Below are positions 8,364 through 17,156 of a stretch of DNA of 64,000 nt, in pieces. Both the position numbers and the translations under genes were made by a program. Numbering within the stretch: position 1 is the first letter of the stretch; every line of letters starts with the position of its first letter. The stretch comes from an uncultured Alphaproteobacteria bacterium (GTDB lineage: Bacteria; Pseudomonadota; Alphaproteobacteria; Rs-D84), in contig CAKQNS010000001.1 of assembly GCA_934255455.1 (NCBI GenBank), positions 182,371-246,370 on the forward strand, written 5' to 3'. The notes beneath the pieces were generated by a model. It worked only from the letters and a program-made list of their open reading frames with translations, was not told the origin of the DNA and did no database searches.

Positions 8364-9503
8364 ATGACCAGGGCGATATTTTCATTTTTATGTTGTGTGT
8401 TTATGTGCGGGGCGGCGTTTGCGGCGCCGTATCGTGCGGCGTTGGTTGCCAATATGGATACGGGGCGTGTGTTATATTCTGAAAATGCAAATGAATTAAA
8501 TTACCCGGCATCATTGACAAAAATTATGACGGTGTATTTAACATTTGATGCGCTGGAACATGGTCGGTTGCATTTGGATGATTATTTGATTGTATCAAAT
8601 GTTGCGGCGGCGGCGTCACCCGTGAAACTGGGGTTGCCCGCGGGCAGTAAAATTACCGTCGAAGATGCGATAAAGGCCGTCACAGTGATGAGTGCGAATG
8701 ATGTAGCGCGTGTGTTGGCCGAAAATTTGAAGGGCGGCAAGGAAGGCAACTTTGCCGATTTGATGACGCGTGTCGCAACGGAAATTGGATTGTCGCAAAC
8801 GAATTTCGAAAATTCGTCGGGACTGCCGAATGATGATCATTTATCGACCGCGCGTGATATTGCGTTGCTGTCTATGGCGGTGTATAAACATTTTCCGCAA
8901 TATTGGAAATATTTTGGTATTAAAACCTGGACATATAATGGCAAAACATATACCAATGGAAATCGGTTGTTGGCGACATACCCGGGATGTGATGGTATGA
9001 AAACCGGTTTTACAAATAAATCAAAATATTCATTGGTTGCAACTGCGGCACGGGGTGGCACGCATTTAATGGCGGTTGTGTTGGGCGCCGAATCCAAAGA
9101 TGTGCGCGCAGATACCGCAACACGTTTATTAAACCGTGGTTTTGAAATGTCGGCGAAAAATGCGCCAATGGTAAAAAAACAAACGTTTACCGCACCGGTT
9201 GTTGCAAACGCGGCGCCGACAATTGGTGCGGCATATAATGCGGCAACATCGGCCGCGGCGCCAAAATATACGGCATCAACATCGACCGGCACGGCGGGTG
9301 TTCAATTCGGTGCGTTTTCATCACGCGACGCCGCATCGCATCAGGTTTCAAATGTTAAAAACAAATTGGGGTTAAATGCGGCAATTGAACAATCAGACAA
9401 TGGTATGTTTCGTGTGCGCGTAAATAAATTGTCCGATGCGGCCGCCGCCGACATTCGTGCGCGCGCAAAATCGGCGGGCATTGATTGCTATGTATTTCAT
9501 TGA
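8364..9503 (+). CDS. dacA: D-alanyl-D-alanine carboxypeptidase with C-terminal SPOR domain
   Basis: Periplasmic penicillin-binding protein that trims peptidoglycan stem peptides. A signal peptide ends at AAFA near residue 20. The three serine-enzyme motifs are present: SLTK 50-53 with nucleophile Ser50, SAN 110-112, and KTG 213-215. After a low-complexity Ala/Thr linker, residues about 309-379 form a SPOR domain (VQFGAFSSRDAASHQVSNV..), which binds glycan lacking stem peptides at septa and replaces the usual membrane-anchor tail. The start is ATG 8364; an upstream TTG at 8355 would add three residues. Followed closely by recR. Confidence 0.92.
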   Translation: MTRAIFSFLCCVFMCGAAFAAPYRAALVANMDTGRVLYSENANELNYPASLTKIMTVYLTFDALEHGRLHLDDYLIVSNVAAAASPVKLGLPAGSKITVEDAIKAVTVMSANDVARVLAENLKGGKEGNFADLMTRVATEIGLSQTNFENSSGLPNDDHLSTARDIALLSMAVYKHFPQYWKYFGIKTWTYNGKTYTNGNRLLATYPGCDGMKTGFTNKSKYSLVATAARGGTHLMAVVLGAESKDVRADTATRLLNRGFEMSAKNAPMVKKQTFTAPVVANAAPTIGAAYNAATSAAAPKYTASTSTGTAGVQFGAFSSRDAASHQVSNVKNKLGLNAAIEQSDNGMFRVRVNKLSDAAAADIRARAKSAGIDCYVFH

Positions 9504-9518
9504 TGGGTATAAAATAAA

Positions 9519-10118
9519 ATGAATCCGAAAATAGAAAAATTGATAAAACAGTTTGCGCGCCTGCCGCGTGTTGGTACGCGTGCGGCCCAACGCATTACAT
9601 TGGCATTATTACAGGACAAAACCGGGCGTGGTGCGGCCCTGGCGGCGGCGTTGCTTGACGCATCTGAAAATATTGCGCCGTGTCCAATTTGTGGTGTTTT
9701 AACCGATGCGGGGGCGACCGCTTGTGAATTTTGCCGCGACGCAACGCGTGCCTGTGGTGCCATTTGCATAGTGCGCGACCTGTCCGATGTTTGGATATTG
9801 GAAAAATCAGGTGTATTCCGTGGGCGGTATCATGTTTTGGGTGGATTGCTGTCTGGGGCGGCGGGTACGACACCCGATGATTTGAATATTACAAATTTGC
9901 CCGCACGAATTCGCGATGAAAATATTACCGAAATCATATTTGCATTACCCAACACGGTCGAGGGCAAGACAACCCAGCATTATGTGATGTCTGTGGTTGG
10001 TGATACGGCGAATGTGAAATTCACCGAATTGGCATCGGGCGTACCACTGGGGGGTGATTTAGATTATTTGGACGATGGTACATTGTCATTGGCGTTTGGG
10101 GGGCGACGTGCGATATGA
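9519..10118 (+). CDS. recR: Recombination protein RecR
   Basis: Works with RecF and RecO to load RecA on gapped DNA. A 199-residue protein with the helix-hairpin-helix start (KLIKQFARLPRVGTRAAQRITL), a four-cysteine zinc finger (CPICGVLTDAGATACEFC) and a Toprim domain (ICIVRDLSDVWILEKSGVFRGRYHVLGG). Length is normal. The stop overlaps the rsmA start in ATGA, giving a coupled pair. No dnaX is seen upstream here, unlike many genomes where dnaX-ybaB-recR are linked. Confidence 0.95.
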   Translation: MNPKIEKLIKQFARLPRVGTRAAQRITLALLQDKTGRGAALAAALLDASENIAPCPICGVLTDAGATACEFCRDATRACGAICIVRDLSDVWILEKSGVFRGRYHVLGGLLSGAAGTTPDDLNITNLPARIRDENITEIIFALPNTVEGKTTQHYVMSVVGDTANVKFTELASGVPLGGDLDYLDDGTLSLAFGGRRAI

Positions 10119-10939
10119 TGGACGAAATAAAATCTTTGCCGCCGGTTGCCGAAATGATGCGTGCGGCGGGGCTGGAACCGAAAAAGCAATTTGGGCAAAA
10201 CTTTTTATTCGATTTGAATTTAACGGGCCGCATTGCGCGCAGTGTGCCGGACATTGAAAATACCGATGTTATGGAAATAGGGCCGGGCCCGGCGGGATTG
10301 ACGCGTGCATTGCTGATGGCGGGCGCACGTCGCGTTATTGCAATTGAAAAAGATACCGCAACCAAACCAATACTTGATGAAATTGTTGCGGCGTCGGCGG
10401 GGCGTTTAACGGTTATATATGGCGATGCATTACGGGTCAATACCGCGGAACTGGGGTTGGGAGAATATGCAATTTGTGCAAATTTGCCATACAATGTTGG
10501 CACGGAATTATTTACGCGTTGGCTGATTGCGGTGGCGTCGGGCGCGCCAATTAAAACTATGACTTTGATGTTCCAGCGCGAGGTTGCGCAACGTATCACC
10601 GCGCGCGTTGGTGACGAACAATATGGGCGATTGGCGGTTTTAACGACACTGATTGCCGATGCAAAAATTTTGTTTGATGTGCCAAATACCGCGTTTGTCC
10701 CGCGCCCGCGTGTGCAATCGGCGGTGGTTGGTGTTATTCCAAATAAATCGAAAATCGCCGCGTTGCCCGATGTTGAAAAATTGGAACGCATAACCGCAAA
10801 ACTGTTTGGCCAGCGTCGCAAAATGATTCGCGGCATAGTGCCAAATGTTGATTGGGCAAAATATAATTTGACTGGTACCGAACGGGCCGAAGAATTATCG
10901 CCCGAAATATTTGCGCAATTAGCACGCGATTTGATATAA
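10115..10939 (+). CDS. rsmA: 16S rRNA (adenine1518-N6/adenine1519-N6)-dimethyltransferase
   Basis: Dimethylates two adjacent adenines in the 3' hairpin of 16S rRNA using S-adenosylmethionine. Seen: KKQFGQNFLFD at the N-terminus, the SAM-binding motif VMEIGPGPAGLTRAL, the catalytic NLPYNVG motif, and FVPRPRVQSAVV in the C-terminal part. At 274 residues it has normal length. Two consecutive ATG codons (10115 and 10118) could serve; the first overlaps the recR stop. Confidence 0.96.
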   Translation: MMDEIKSLPPVAEMMRAAGLEPKKQFGQNFLFDLNLTGRIARSVPDIENTDVMEIGPGPAGLTRALLMAGARRVIAIEKDTATKPILDEIVAASAGRLTVIYGDALRVNTAELGLGEYAICANLPYNVGTELFTRWLIAVASGAPIKTMTLMFQREVAQRITARVGDEQYGRLAVLTTLIADAKILFDVPNTAFVPRPRVQSAVVGVIPNKSKIAALPDVEKLERITAKLFGQRRKMIRGIVPNVDWAKYNLTGTERAEELSPEIFAQLARDLI

Positions 10940-10970
10940 TATTTGTGTCATAGAATAGGGGGGGATAAAT

Positions 10971-12677
10971 ATGACAATGTCTGTCACAATTTTAATGTTT
11001 ATTGGTGTGGTTTTTGCGCTGGTGTTTATGATGCGTATGGCGCGCATTGGGGCATTGGTGGCATTTCTGTTTGCGGGAATTATATCGGGGCCGTACGTGT
11101 TAAATTTATTTCAATTGAACGAAACATGGACACTGTTGGGTGATTTGGGAATTATATTTCTGTGGTTCACATTGGGGCTGGGCATAAATATGCGACGGCT
11201 GTGGGGATTGCGGCATTCTATATTTGGATTTGGCGCGGCCCAGGTTTTAATGGTTGTTGCGATGTTGTTCCCGCTGTTGTTCGGAATTACCGGATGGTCA
11301 ATTATGGGTTGCATAATGGTCGCATTGATGTTGGCAATGTCCAGCACATCCGAAGATATGCAATTATTGGCCGACCGAAATCAAATAAACACCGACATGG
11401 GGCGCCAGACATTTTCAATTTTATTATTCCAGGATTTATTGGCAATTCCATTGTTGGCCATGTTGCCGGTGTTATCGGGCAAAAGTTTTAATCTGGGCGC
11501 AACCGCAATTGATGTTTTAGTATGGTCGGTGACATTGATTGTTGGTGTAATGATTGTTGGTCGGTTTGTGTTAAACCCGGTAATGCGATTGGTCGCAAAA
11601 TTAAAATCCAAAGAGGCATTTTTACTGGCGATTTTATTGAACATAGTTCTGTGGGCGGTTGTTGCCGATTATGTCGGCGTGTCCACCGGATTGGGCGCGT
11701 TTTTGGCGGGTATGCTGTTGTCTGAAACAATTTATCATCACCAGGTCAATGCCGAAATCAGTCCGTATGCAATGTTATTCTTGGCATTCTTTTTCATATC
11801 GCTGGGGATGGGATTAAATCTGAATGTATTGGCCGAAAATTGGTATATTGTTTTGGGCGGATTGGTCGGATTGATGGCGGCGAAATTTGTTGCAATATTT
11901 ATGGTTGCACGCGTGCGTCATGTTGCGGTGCCCGATGCGGCGATGATTGCACTGGTTTTGTCCCAGGCGGGCGAATTTGGATTGCTGTTGTTGCAAACAA
12001 TGCGTAAATCTGGAATTACCGCATTGCCCATCAATCACCAGGAAATTTTAACGGCGATTATTATTTTATCAATAATGATAACGCCTATTTTAATGATGAT
12101 TTACGATTATCTGCAACGGTCGGGCAAATTATTTTCACAATCGGTGGCCCAGGTCACAATGGCGAATTCATCGCGTGCACCAACGGTTATAATTTGTGGG
12201 TTTGGTCGTGTTGGACAAATAGTTGCCCAAATGTTGGAATATCAAAATATATCGTATGTTGCCATAGATATGAATGTCAACACCGTTATGATGGGACGGG
12301 TGCATGGCTATAATGTTGTGTACGGCAATTCCACAAATGCCGATGTGTTGCGCGATATGGGGTTGCAACCACGCAAAACGCGCGCGGTTGTTGTGGCATT
12401 GGACAATGCGTCAACCGCACATGATGCGGTGGCAACCGTGCACGAAATTGCACCACGCGTTCGCATATTTGCGCGTGCGCGTAATTTAACCGAATCAACA
12501 TTATTACAGCACGATGGTGTCGCCGTTGCATTGCCTGAAACAATCGAAAGTTCTATGTTTTTGGGATACAGTGTTTTGGACAAATTGGGCATAGGCGAAG
12601 ATAAAATCGTCGCAATGTTGTCCGATATGCGGGCTAATAATTACAGCGGTGTTGCCGATGTAATTTCAGATAACTAA
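10971..12677 (+). CDS. Kef-type monovalent cation/proton antiporter with TrkA-N domain
   Basis: A 568-residue inner-membrane protein. Residues about 1-385 form a cation/proton exchanger domain with roughly a dozen hydrophobic helices. About 400-520 is a Rossmann-type TrkA-N (RCK) domain starting TVIICGFGRVGQIVAQMLE with its GxGxxG nucleotide-binding loop. This is the layout of KefB/KefC glutathione-gated potassium efflux systems, but the exact ion and gating ligand cannot be read off. GGGGGGATAAAT precedes ATG 10971. It stands alone, ending in a UUCG-loop terminator. Confidence 0.88.
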   Translation: MTMSVTILMFIGVVFALVFMMRMARIGALVAFLFAGIISGPYVLNLFQLNETWTLLGDLGIIFLWFTLGLGINMRRLWGLRHSIFGFGAAQVLMVVAMLFPLLFGITGWSIMGCIMVALMLAMSSTSEDMQLLADRNQINTDMGRQTFSILLFQDLLAIPLLAMLPVLSGKSFNLGATAIDVLVWSVTLIVGVMIVGRFVLNPVMRLVAKLKSKEAFLLAILLNIVLWAVVADYVGVSTGLGAFLAGMLLSETIYHHQVNAEISPYAMLFLAFFFISLGMGLNLNVLAENWYIVLGGLVGLMAAKFVAIFMVARVRHVAVPDAAMIALVLSQAGEFGLLLLQTMRKSGITALPINHQEILTAIIILSIMITPILMMIYDYLQRSGKLFSQSVAQVTMANSSRAPTVIICGFGRVGQIVAQMLEYQNISYVAIDMNVNTVMMGRVHGYNVVYGNSTNADVLRDMGLQPRKTRAVVVALDNASTAHDAVATVHEIAPRVRIFARARNLTESTLLQHDGVAVALPETIESSMFLGYSVLDKLGIGEDKIVAMLSDMRANNYSGVADVISDN

Positions 12678-12693
12678 TTTATGGTTTTACCCC

Positions 12694-12720
12694 GTCCCGG
12701 TTCGCCGGGACATTTTATTT
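12694..12720 (+). terminator. Terminator with UUCG tetraloop after the antiporter gene
   Basis: Perfect 7-bp stem GTCCCGG/CCGGGAC closed by the very stable TTCG loop, followed by ATTTTATTT. Confidence 0.8.
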
Positions 12721-12768
12721 GCAATTGGGCGCGCACACTGGTATATTGCACCGTACAAGGACGGAAAA

Positions 12769-13314
12769 ATGAAAAAGAAATTACTGACATGTATTGGAAT
12801 AATTGTGGGCGTTATCTTGGCCGATTTGGTGACCAAGGGTGCGTTGCTGTATATGATTACGGGCACCGTACCGGTGGCGGGGCCGGCGTGGGAATTGGTA
12901 CCGGTACCGTATTTGATGACGCATGTGACCGATTGGTTTAACATTGTGTTCACATGGAACCCAGGCGCGTCGTTTTCAATGCTGCGCACTGTGGGCGAGG
13001 GCGCGCCCCTGGTCATAGTAATCGCCACCGGGTTTATTATCGGATTGATTGGGTATTATTTGTTTACGCGCGCGGAAAAATATGAACGCGTGCCGTTGGC
13101 GCTGATTGTTGGTGGGGCGTTGGGAAATCTGATTGACCGTGTGCGGTTTGGTGCGGTGGTTGATTTCTTGGACTTTCATATTGGGGCATTGCATTGGCCG
13201 GCATTTAATGTTGCCGATATTTGTATTTGCGTGGGCGTTGCACTATATATATTGAACTGGGTCGTGGCGCGTCGTCGTTGCCTGGAAAATGTAAAATCAA
13301 AGGGTGGTAAATAA
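12769..13314 (+). CDS. lspA: Lipoprotein signal peptidase (signal peptidase II)
   Basis: Inner-membrane aspartyl protease that cuts signal peptides of prolipoproteins after Lgt has added the diacylglycerol. The two catalytic-Asp regions are visible: GGALGNLIDRVRFGAVVDFLDF and FNVADICICVGV. Four hydrophobic segments are seen in 181 residues, slightly longer than usual because of an extended first periplasmic loop. AAGGACGG precedes ATG 12769. Only 2 nt separate its stop from the yidC start. lgt lies far away at 61705. Confidence 0.95.
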   Translation: MKKKLLTCIGIIVGVILADLVTKGALLYMITGTVPVAGPAWELVPVPYLMTHVTDWFNIVFTWNPGASFSMLRTVGEGAPLVIVIATGFIIGLIGYYLFTRAEKYERVPLALIVGGALGNLIDRVRFGAVVDFLDFHIGALHWPAFNVADICICVGVALYILNWVVARRRCLENVKSKGGK

Positions 13315-13316
13315 AA

Positions 13317-14852
13317 ATGGTACGATATATGGATAATAATTCGGGCTTTGCCCAGTGGAATGCAAACAAAACCGCCACGGCGAAAAAATCGCCGCTGGGC
13401 GGGTTTTTATGGTGGTTCGCATTGTTTTTTGTCGCAATGTGGGCGTTTGGTGCATTTACAAAAAACGCGCCCCAGGACACAACAAATACCGAAGTGGTCG
13501 ATATTGCCGATGTGTCGTCGGTTCCCGTGTCGGAAATAAAATCTGATAAAATCACGGCGGATGTTCGCGGGCTGCGTGTGTCGAATATTAGACTGGACGA
13601 CGGGGGCGTTTTGCTGGATTGCGAAAATTGCTTTGTTGAAACGGGCGTTATGGCAACCGGTACATCGGCGCCAACCCCCGCGACCGTATGGCGCAACGCG
13701 GGCGATGCATACACATGGCGCAATTCCGATGGTGTGGAATTCCGTCGCACTGTGTCGGTTGATGGATATGTAATTACAGTCACCGACGAAATAAAAAATA
13801 ATTCACCGCGTGATATTGCGGTGGCGCCGTTTGCGCGCACAGTTCGCGCGGCAAATGCGAAATCGTCGGCCGGTGTTTATACCGGGGCGGTTGCATACGT
13901 AAACGGTGATGTTGAACATACCGATTGGAATAAATTGGCAAAAAAATCGTATGCGTATTCTACAACAAATGGCTTTGCGGGATTTGCAGACCAATATACC
14001 GAAACGGTTGTGCAACTGGATGCGCCCGATCAAACAATTCGCACAAAAAAATTGGGTGGCGAATTATTCCAGACAGACGCGGCATCGGCGGCGATTACTA
14101 TTGCGCCAAATGGGGCGAATACAATCACAACACGTATATTTGCCGGCCCGCGTGACCAAAATGTATTAAATGCGGCGGCGGGAACAATTATTGGTATTGA
14201 TAAGACGGTTGATTATGGGTGGTTCTGGTTCTTGGCACGGCCAATGTTGTGGGCGTTAAACGGGCTGTATGCGATTGTTGGCAATTATGGCATTGCGATT
14301 ATCATATTCACATTGCTGTTGCGGTTGGCAATATGGCCGTTGACGCGCAAATCATATACATCAATGCTGGCCATGCAGAAAATGCAACCAGAAATGGCAC
14401 GCATCCAGAAATTGTACGCGAACGATAAAATGCGGTTGCAAATGGAAATGGTGCGCCTGTACCAGACGCATAAAACATCACCTATGTCGGGATGTTTGCC
14501 AATGCTGATTCAGATTCCAATATTCTTTGCATTGTACAAGGCGCTGTTGGTATCGGTTCAAATGCGCAATGCGGGATTTTTGTGGATTTCTGATTTGGCG
14601 GCAATGGATCCATATTTCATATTGCCAATATTGATGGGCGCGACCATGTGGTGGCAATCACGGTTGCAATCGGCGCCAAACGCGTCTGGCGGTAATGACG
14701 CGGTGGCCCAAACACAACGCGTTATGAAATGGATGCCGGTTATGTTTACAATATTGTTTGCATGGATGCCGGCGGGACTGGTACTGTATTGGACGGTGTC
14801 GAACCTGTTTGGTATTGCCCAGATGCAAATAATCAAATATAAATCAAAATGA
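13317..14852 (+). CDS. yidC: Membrane protein insertase YidC
   Basis: Inserts and folds inner-membrane proteins, alone or with SecYEG. A 511-residue protein with an N-terminal membrane anchor (about 27-46), a large periplasmic beta domain in the Gram-negative style, and the conserved core starting NYGIAIIIFTLLLRLAIWPLTRKSYTSMLAMQKMQPEM, where the Arg in LLRLAI is the essential hydrophilic-groove residue. Later helices carry SGCLPMLIQIPIFFALYKAL. Start ATG 13317 follows GGTGGTAAATAAAA; an ATG four codons in is the alternative. Downstream of lspA in one unit. Confidence 0.96.
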   Translation: MVRYMDNNSGFAQWNANKTATAKKSPLGGFLWWFALFFVAMWAFGAFTKNAPQDTTNTEVVDIADVSSVPVSEIKSDKITADVRGLRVSNIRLDDGGVLLDCENCFVETGVMATGTSAPTPATVWRNAGDAYTWRNSDGVEFRRTVSVDGYVITVTDEIKNNSPRDIAVAPFARTVRAANAKSSAGVYTGAVAYVNGDVEHTDWNKLAKKSYAYSTTNGFAGFADQYTETVVQLDAPDQTIRTKKLGGELFQTDAASAAITIAPNGANTITTRIFAGPRDQNVLNAAAGTIIGIDKTVDYGWFWFLARPMLWALNGLYAIVGNYGIAIIIFTLLLRLAIWPLTRKSYTSMLAMQKMQPEMARIQKLYANDKMRLQMEMVRLYQTHKTSPMSGCLPMLIQIPIFFALYKALLVSVQMRNAGFLWISDLAAMDPYFILPILMGATMWWQSRLQSAPNASGGNDAVAQTQRVMKWMPVMFTILFAWMPAGLVLYWTVSNLFGIAQMQIIKYKSK

Positions 14853-14853
14853 T

Positions 14854-14879
14854 AAAAACGCCCATTTGGGCGTTTTTTT
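14854..14879 (+). terminator. Intrinsic terminator after yidC
   Basis: AACGCCC/GGGCGTT stem followed by seven T residues. Confidence 0.85.
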
Positions 14880-14985
14880 ATCTTGTGATATTCGCACACA
14901 TTGATTATTATTCAGATTGATGACAGGTGTTCTGTCATTGGGCTTAAGCACCCGAAATTAGGCGTCAAACCAAGACGATAAAATT

Positions 14986-15095
14986 CCAACCATGTTATGT
15001 GGTTGGAGTGTTGTGAATATACCGAATAAACAACGCAATTCCTAATATTGTGCTTAAACTCCAACCACCTGAATTCGTTCCGGTGGTATTTTTTT
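14986..15095 (+). promoter_or_regulatory. Leader C: candidate transcription attenuator before a surface-protein gene
   Basis: Four segments can form competing helices. Segment 1 CCAACCA (14986-14992) pairs with segment 2 GTGGTTGGAGT (14999-15009). Segment 2 can instead pair over 11 perfect base pairs with segment 3 ACTCCAACCAC (15058-15068). The ACCACC end of segment 3 (15064-15069) can instead pair with segment 4 GGTGGT (15082-15087), which is followed by T7: an intrinsic terminator ending 24 nt before the start codon at 15119. Between 2 and 3 is a small GTTGT/ACAAC hairpin. The layout matches leaders at 43333 and 62701. The rest of 14880-14985 shows only short hairpins, one with a TGACAG/CTGTCA stem. 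Confidence 0.55.
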
Positions 15096-15118
15096 CATGC
15101 GGAACAGGAAATAGCAGT

Positions 15119-16060
15119 ATGTGGCGGCGTTGGATTATCTTTATCGGTATGATTGTATGTTGTACGGCAGTGCATGCGCGCGTATTGCATGTTGGCGACG
15201 ACACGATGCAATTATACGAAACAAAAAACACCACCCCGGCATTAAATGTAAAAATCGGCGACGAAATGTGGTACGGAAACCTGACGCGGTGCCCCACCAC
15301 CATGAACGCAACCAGTGATAAATACCTGCGCATACAACAGGCCGACACCGATTACTATGCCAGTGAACTGGCCGCTGATTATGACATAGTTGATGGAAAG
15401 CTGCTGGGCGTTAATTGCGGTTTCTATCTGGCATCAACCGGCACGCAATACATAGACACAGAACACATACCAACCACAACCACGCGCACAGAAATGGATG
15501 TGCGGTTCAGTAATGATACATTTCATCCATCGGGTGTTAATGTTTGCCTGTTTGGTGTTGCAAGTACAATTACCGACTCGGCATACGAAATCAATTTTGG
15601 TGGCAATGCCGGCCAGGCAACAACATTATTTCCATGGTTGTGTATAATGGGCACCAATTGTAGTGTTTACTCGCTTGGTATCAGTTTAGCACAAAAAACC
15701 ACCAGACAAACAGTTGTGTTGGATGCCAAAAATAAAGTATTCAAATATGGGACCAGCACGCGCAGTCTGTCGGGGCAAACACGACAAAAACCGCACGATG
15801 CCACCATGGTTTTGTTTGGGTATCGCCGCATAAACAATACATTTAATGGGGTTGTACCATATTCCGCAAATGATTTTATGTATGTGTACGATGTAAAAAT
15901 ATATGAAGACGACACATTGGTGCGTCATTTCGTACCAGTGCCATGTGGGTTAAAAATCGGCGATTACACGGTACCGCAAAACGGTATGTGGGACATAGTT
16001 GAACAAAAATTTTATGGCAATTCCGGCACCGGCGAGTTCCTGTACGGAAGCGACGAATAG
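15119..16060 (+). CDS. Exported protein with lectin-like (LamG/concanavalin-type) fold, unknown function
   Basis: A 313-residue protein with a clear signal peptide (MWRRWIIFIGMIVCCTAVHA). The second half contains TEMDVRFSNDTF, then VLFGYRRINNTF, YDVKIYEDDTLVRHFVPVPCGLKIGDYTV and MWDIVEQKFYGNSGTGEF. This last pattern is typical of concanavalin-like jelly-roll domains in secreted or phage tail-associated proteins of gut bacteria, where it is often written as KIYENDTLVRDFVP..YDKVNGVFYGNAGTGEF. No catalytic residues are apparent. The start is ATG 15119 after AGGAAATAGCAGT; a longer frame would run back through the terminator. The gene sits alone behind leader C, implying regulated expression. It is probably exposed on the surface or periplasmic. 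Confidence 0.7.
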   Translation: MWRRWIIFIGMIVCCTAVHARVLHVGDDTMQLYETKNTTPALNVKIGDEMWYGNLTRCPTTMNATSDKYLRIQQADTDYYASELAADYDIVDGKLLGVNCGFYLASTGTQYIDTEHIPTTTTRTEMDVRFSNDTFHPSGVNVCLFGVASTITDSAYEINFGGNAGQATTLFPWLCIMGTNCSVYSLGISLAQKTTRQTVVLDAKNKVFKYGTSTRSLSGQTRQKPHDATMVLFGYRRINNTFNGVVPYSANDFMYVYDVKIYEDDTLVRHFVPVPCGLKIGDYTVPQNGMWDIVEQKFYGNSGTGEFLYGSDE

Positions 16061-16105
16061 AGTGATGGAGTGAGAGAGTGTTAGAATAAAAAACAATACT
16101 TTTCT

Positions 16106-16137
16106 CTTGTCATTCCTGCCTACGCAGGAATGACAAG
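16106..16137. repeat. Palindromic repeat (REP-like), 14-bp arms
   Basis: Perfect inverted repeat CTTGTCATTCCTGC / GCAGGAATGACAAG with a 4-nt loop CTAC. The core resembles widespread dispersed palindromes with a GTCATTCCTGC..GCAGGAATGAC pattern. Only one copy is seen in the window. It lies between two convergent genes. Confidence 0.7.
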
Positions 16138-16167
16138 AAAGCAGTAGTGCGCCGAATGGCGCACACA

Positions 16168-16557
16168 TTATTTGCACTTTGAACTTTGGTATTTGAACTT
16201 TGAAAACCGCCCCATTGGGGCGATTTTTTTATACAGGCCATTGGGTGTTTGAACCAGTGGCGCGTGCATTCCCATGGCGCGTTTTGTCATATCAACACAC
16301 GAAAATGCCTGTTGCCAATGTTCGCGCGGGGTTGGGGCACGCGGCACGCATATAAATTCCCAACCGTTCGCACGCAGTATATTTATATCGCGGTGCGCCA
16401 ATCGTATTTTTGCCACGAATCTACGCCGCACAAATTGATACATAACAAATGGTCGCGCGCCATGTGTGCACAGTATTGGTGCACAGTGCTGAAATCGCCG
16501 GCACAACAGGCGCGGCAGTATTTTTGATGTGCGCGTTGAAAATGCGATTATCATCAT
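16168..16557 (-). CDS. Hypothetical basic protein (129 aa as read; may end early)
   Basis: Not assigned to a family. The product is basic with several Cys and Trp residues (MIIAFSTRTSKILPRLLCRRFQHCAPIL, then VMYQFVRRRFVAKIRLAHRDINILRANGWEFICVPR). The N-terminal half reads like a compact domain. ATG 16557 (or 16554) follows AGGGGACACGACA. Oddly, the last 18 or so codons run through a perfect intrinsic terminator and then a TTTGAACTTTGAA repeat. The natural stop was therefore probably lost, or the true protein ends near residue 110. It is the second gene of a pair with the gene at 16572. Confidence 0.55.
   Translation of the reverse strand: MMIIAFSTRTSKILPRLLCRRFQHCAPILCTHGARPFVMYQFVRRRFVAKIRLAHRDINILRANGWEFICVPRAPTPREHWQQAFSCVDMTKRAMGMHAPLVQTPNGLYKKIAPMGRFSKFKYQSSKCK
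16203..16230. terminator. Intrinsic terminator lying inside the end of the 16168-16557 gene
   Basis: CGCCCC-ATT-GGGGCG stem with T7 on the plus side and AAAACC on the other; on the minus strand the stem is followed by GGTTTTC. It falls within the last codons of the leftward reading frame. Confidence 0.65.
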
Positions 16558-16571
16558 TGTCGTGTCCCCTA

Positions 16572-16928
16572 TTATTCATTTACCAACCAACCGCGTGCGC
16601 GTGCGGCGACATCAATTGTTTCCATTGCGCGTTGCCACAAATCGGCCGCACGATTTTCCGCCCAAATATAGTGATGTGGTGCACGGCGGCGGTCACCAAA
16701 TTCCTTCATTACATTCAATTGTTCATCGGTCAATTTCCCACACAGGTACAATTTTGTTATCAGCGTTTCCACATCCAGCAATTCGGCGCAACGTCGCGTG
16801 GCGTGCGTGGCCCCGCGCATAAAACCATTTTGCACAGATTTAGAATACAAAAACCAGAACCACAATTGTTCGGCGTTCTGGAATTTTTCGGGTGTGTATT
16901 CAACGTGTATATGTTGTTGTGATGTCAT
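16572..16928 (-). CDS. Hypothetical protein (118 aa), helical
   Basis: Not recognised as a named family. A 118-residue soluble protein rich in aromatic and charged residues (HVEYTPEKFQNAEQLWFWFLYSKSVQNG, then RCAELLDVETLITKLYLCGKLTDEQLNVMKEFGDRRRAPHHYIWAENR, then LWQRAMETIDVAARARGW). It is predicted mostly helical by eye, with no signal peptide. AAGGAGAAAAAA directly precedes ATG 16928, deciding the start over an upstream in-frame ATG at 17012. It is followed after 14 nt by the 16168-16557 gene, forming a two-gene unit. Confidence 0.65.
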   Translation of the reverse strand: MTSQQHIHVEYTPEKFQNAEQLWFWFLYSKSVQNGFMRGATHATRRCAELLDVETLITKLYLCGKLTDEQLNVMKEFGDRRRAPHHYIWAENRAADLWQRAMETIDVAARARGWLVNE

Positions 16929-17084
16929 TTTTTTCTCCTTGGTTTCTGGGAATAAGTTATCCCTGTGTATATGATATATAATCAAATGCAAGACGGGTGT
17001 AAAAAGGTACAACCCGCGGTTGAAATTTGATTCGGTTTTACGATTCGTTGCGGCGTTTTTGCATTTACTGTTCGAATCGAAAAA

Positions 17085-17117
17085 TCAAATAAAAAACGCG
17101 CAATGATTTGCGCGTTT
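17085..17117 (-). terminator. Terminator of the virB8-9-10 operon
   Basis: Ten-base-pair stem AAACGCGCAA/TTGCGCGTTT with a 4-nt loop. On the minus strand it is followed by TTTTTTATTTG, 40 nt after the virB10 stop. Confidence 0.8.
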
Positions 17118-17156
17118 AATTTCGTTACATCGAGTATATAATTCACAAGCGGCCAA

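Noticed and set aside
16106..16137. CRISPR repeat
   Set aside because: A single palindrome with no spaced copies; no cas genes.
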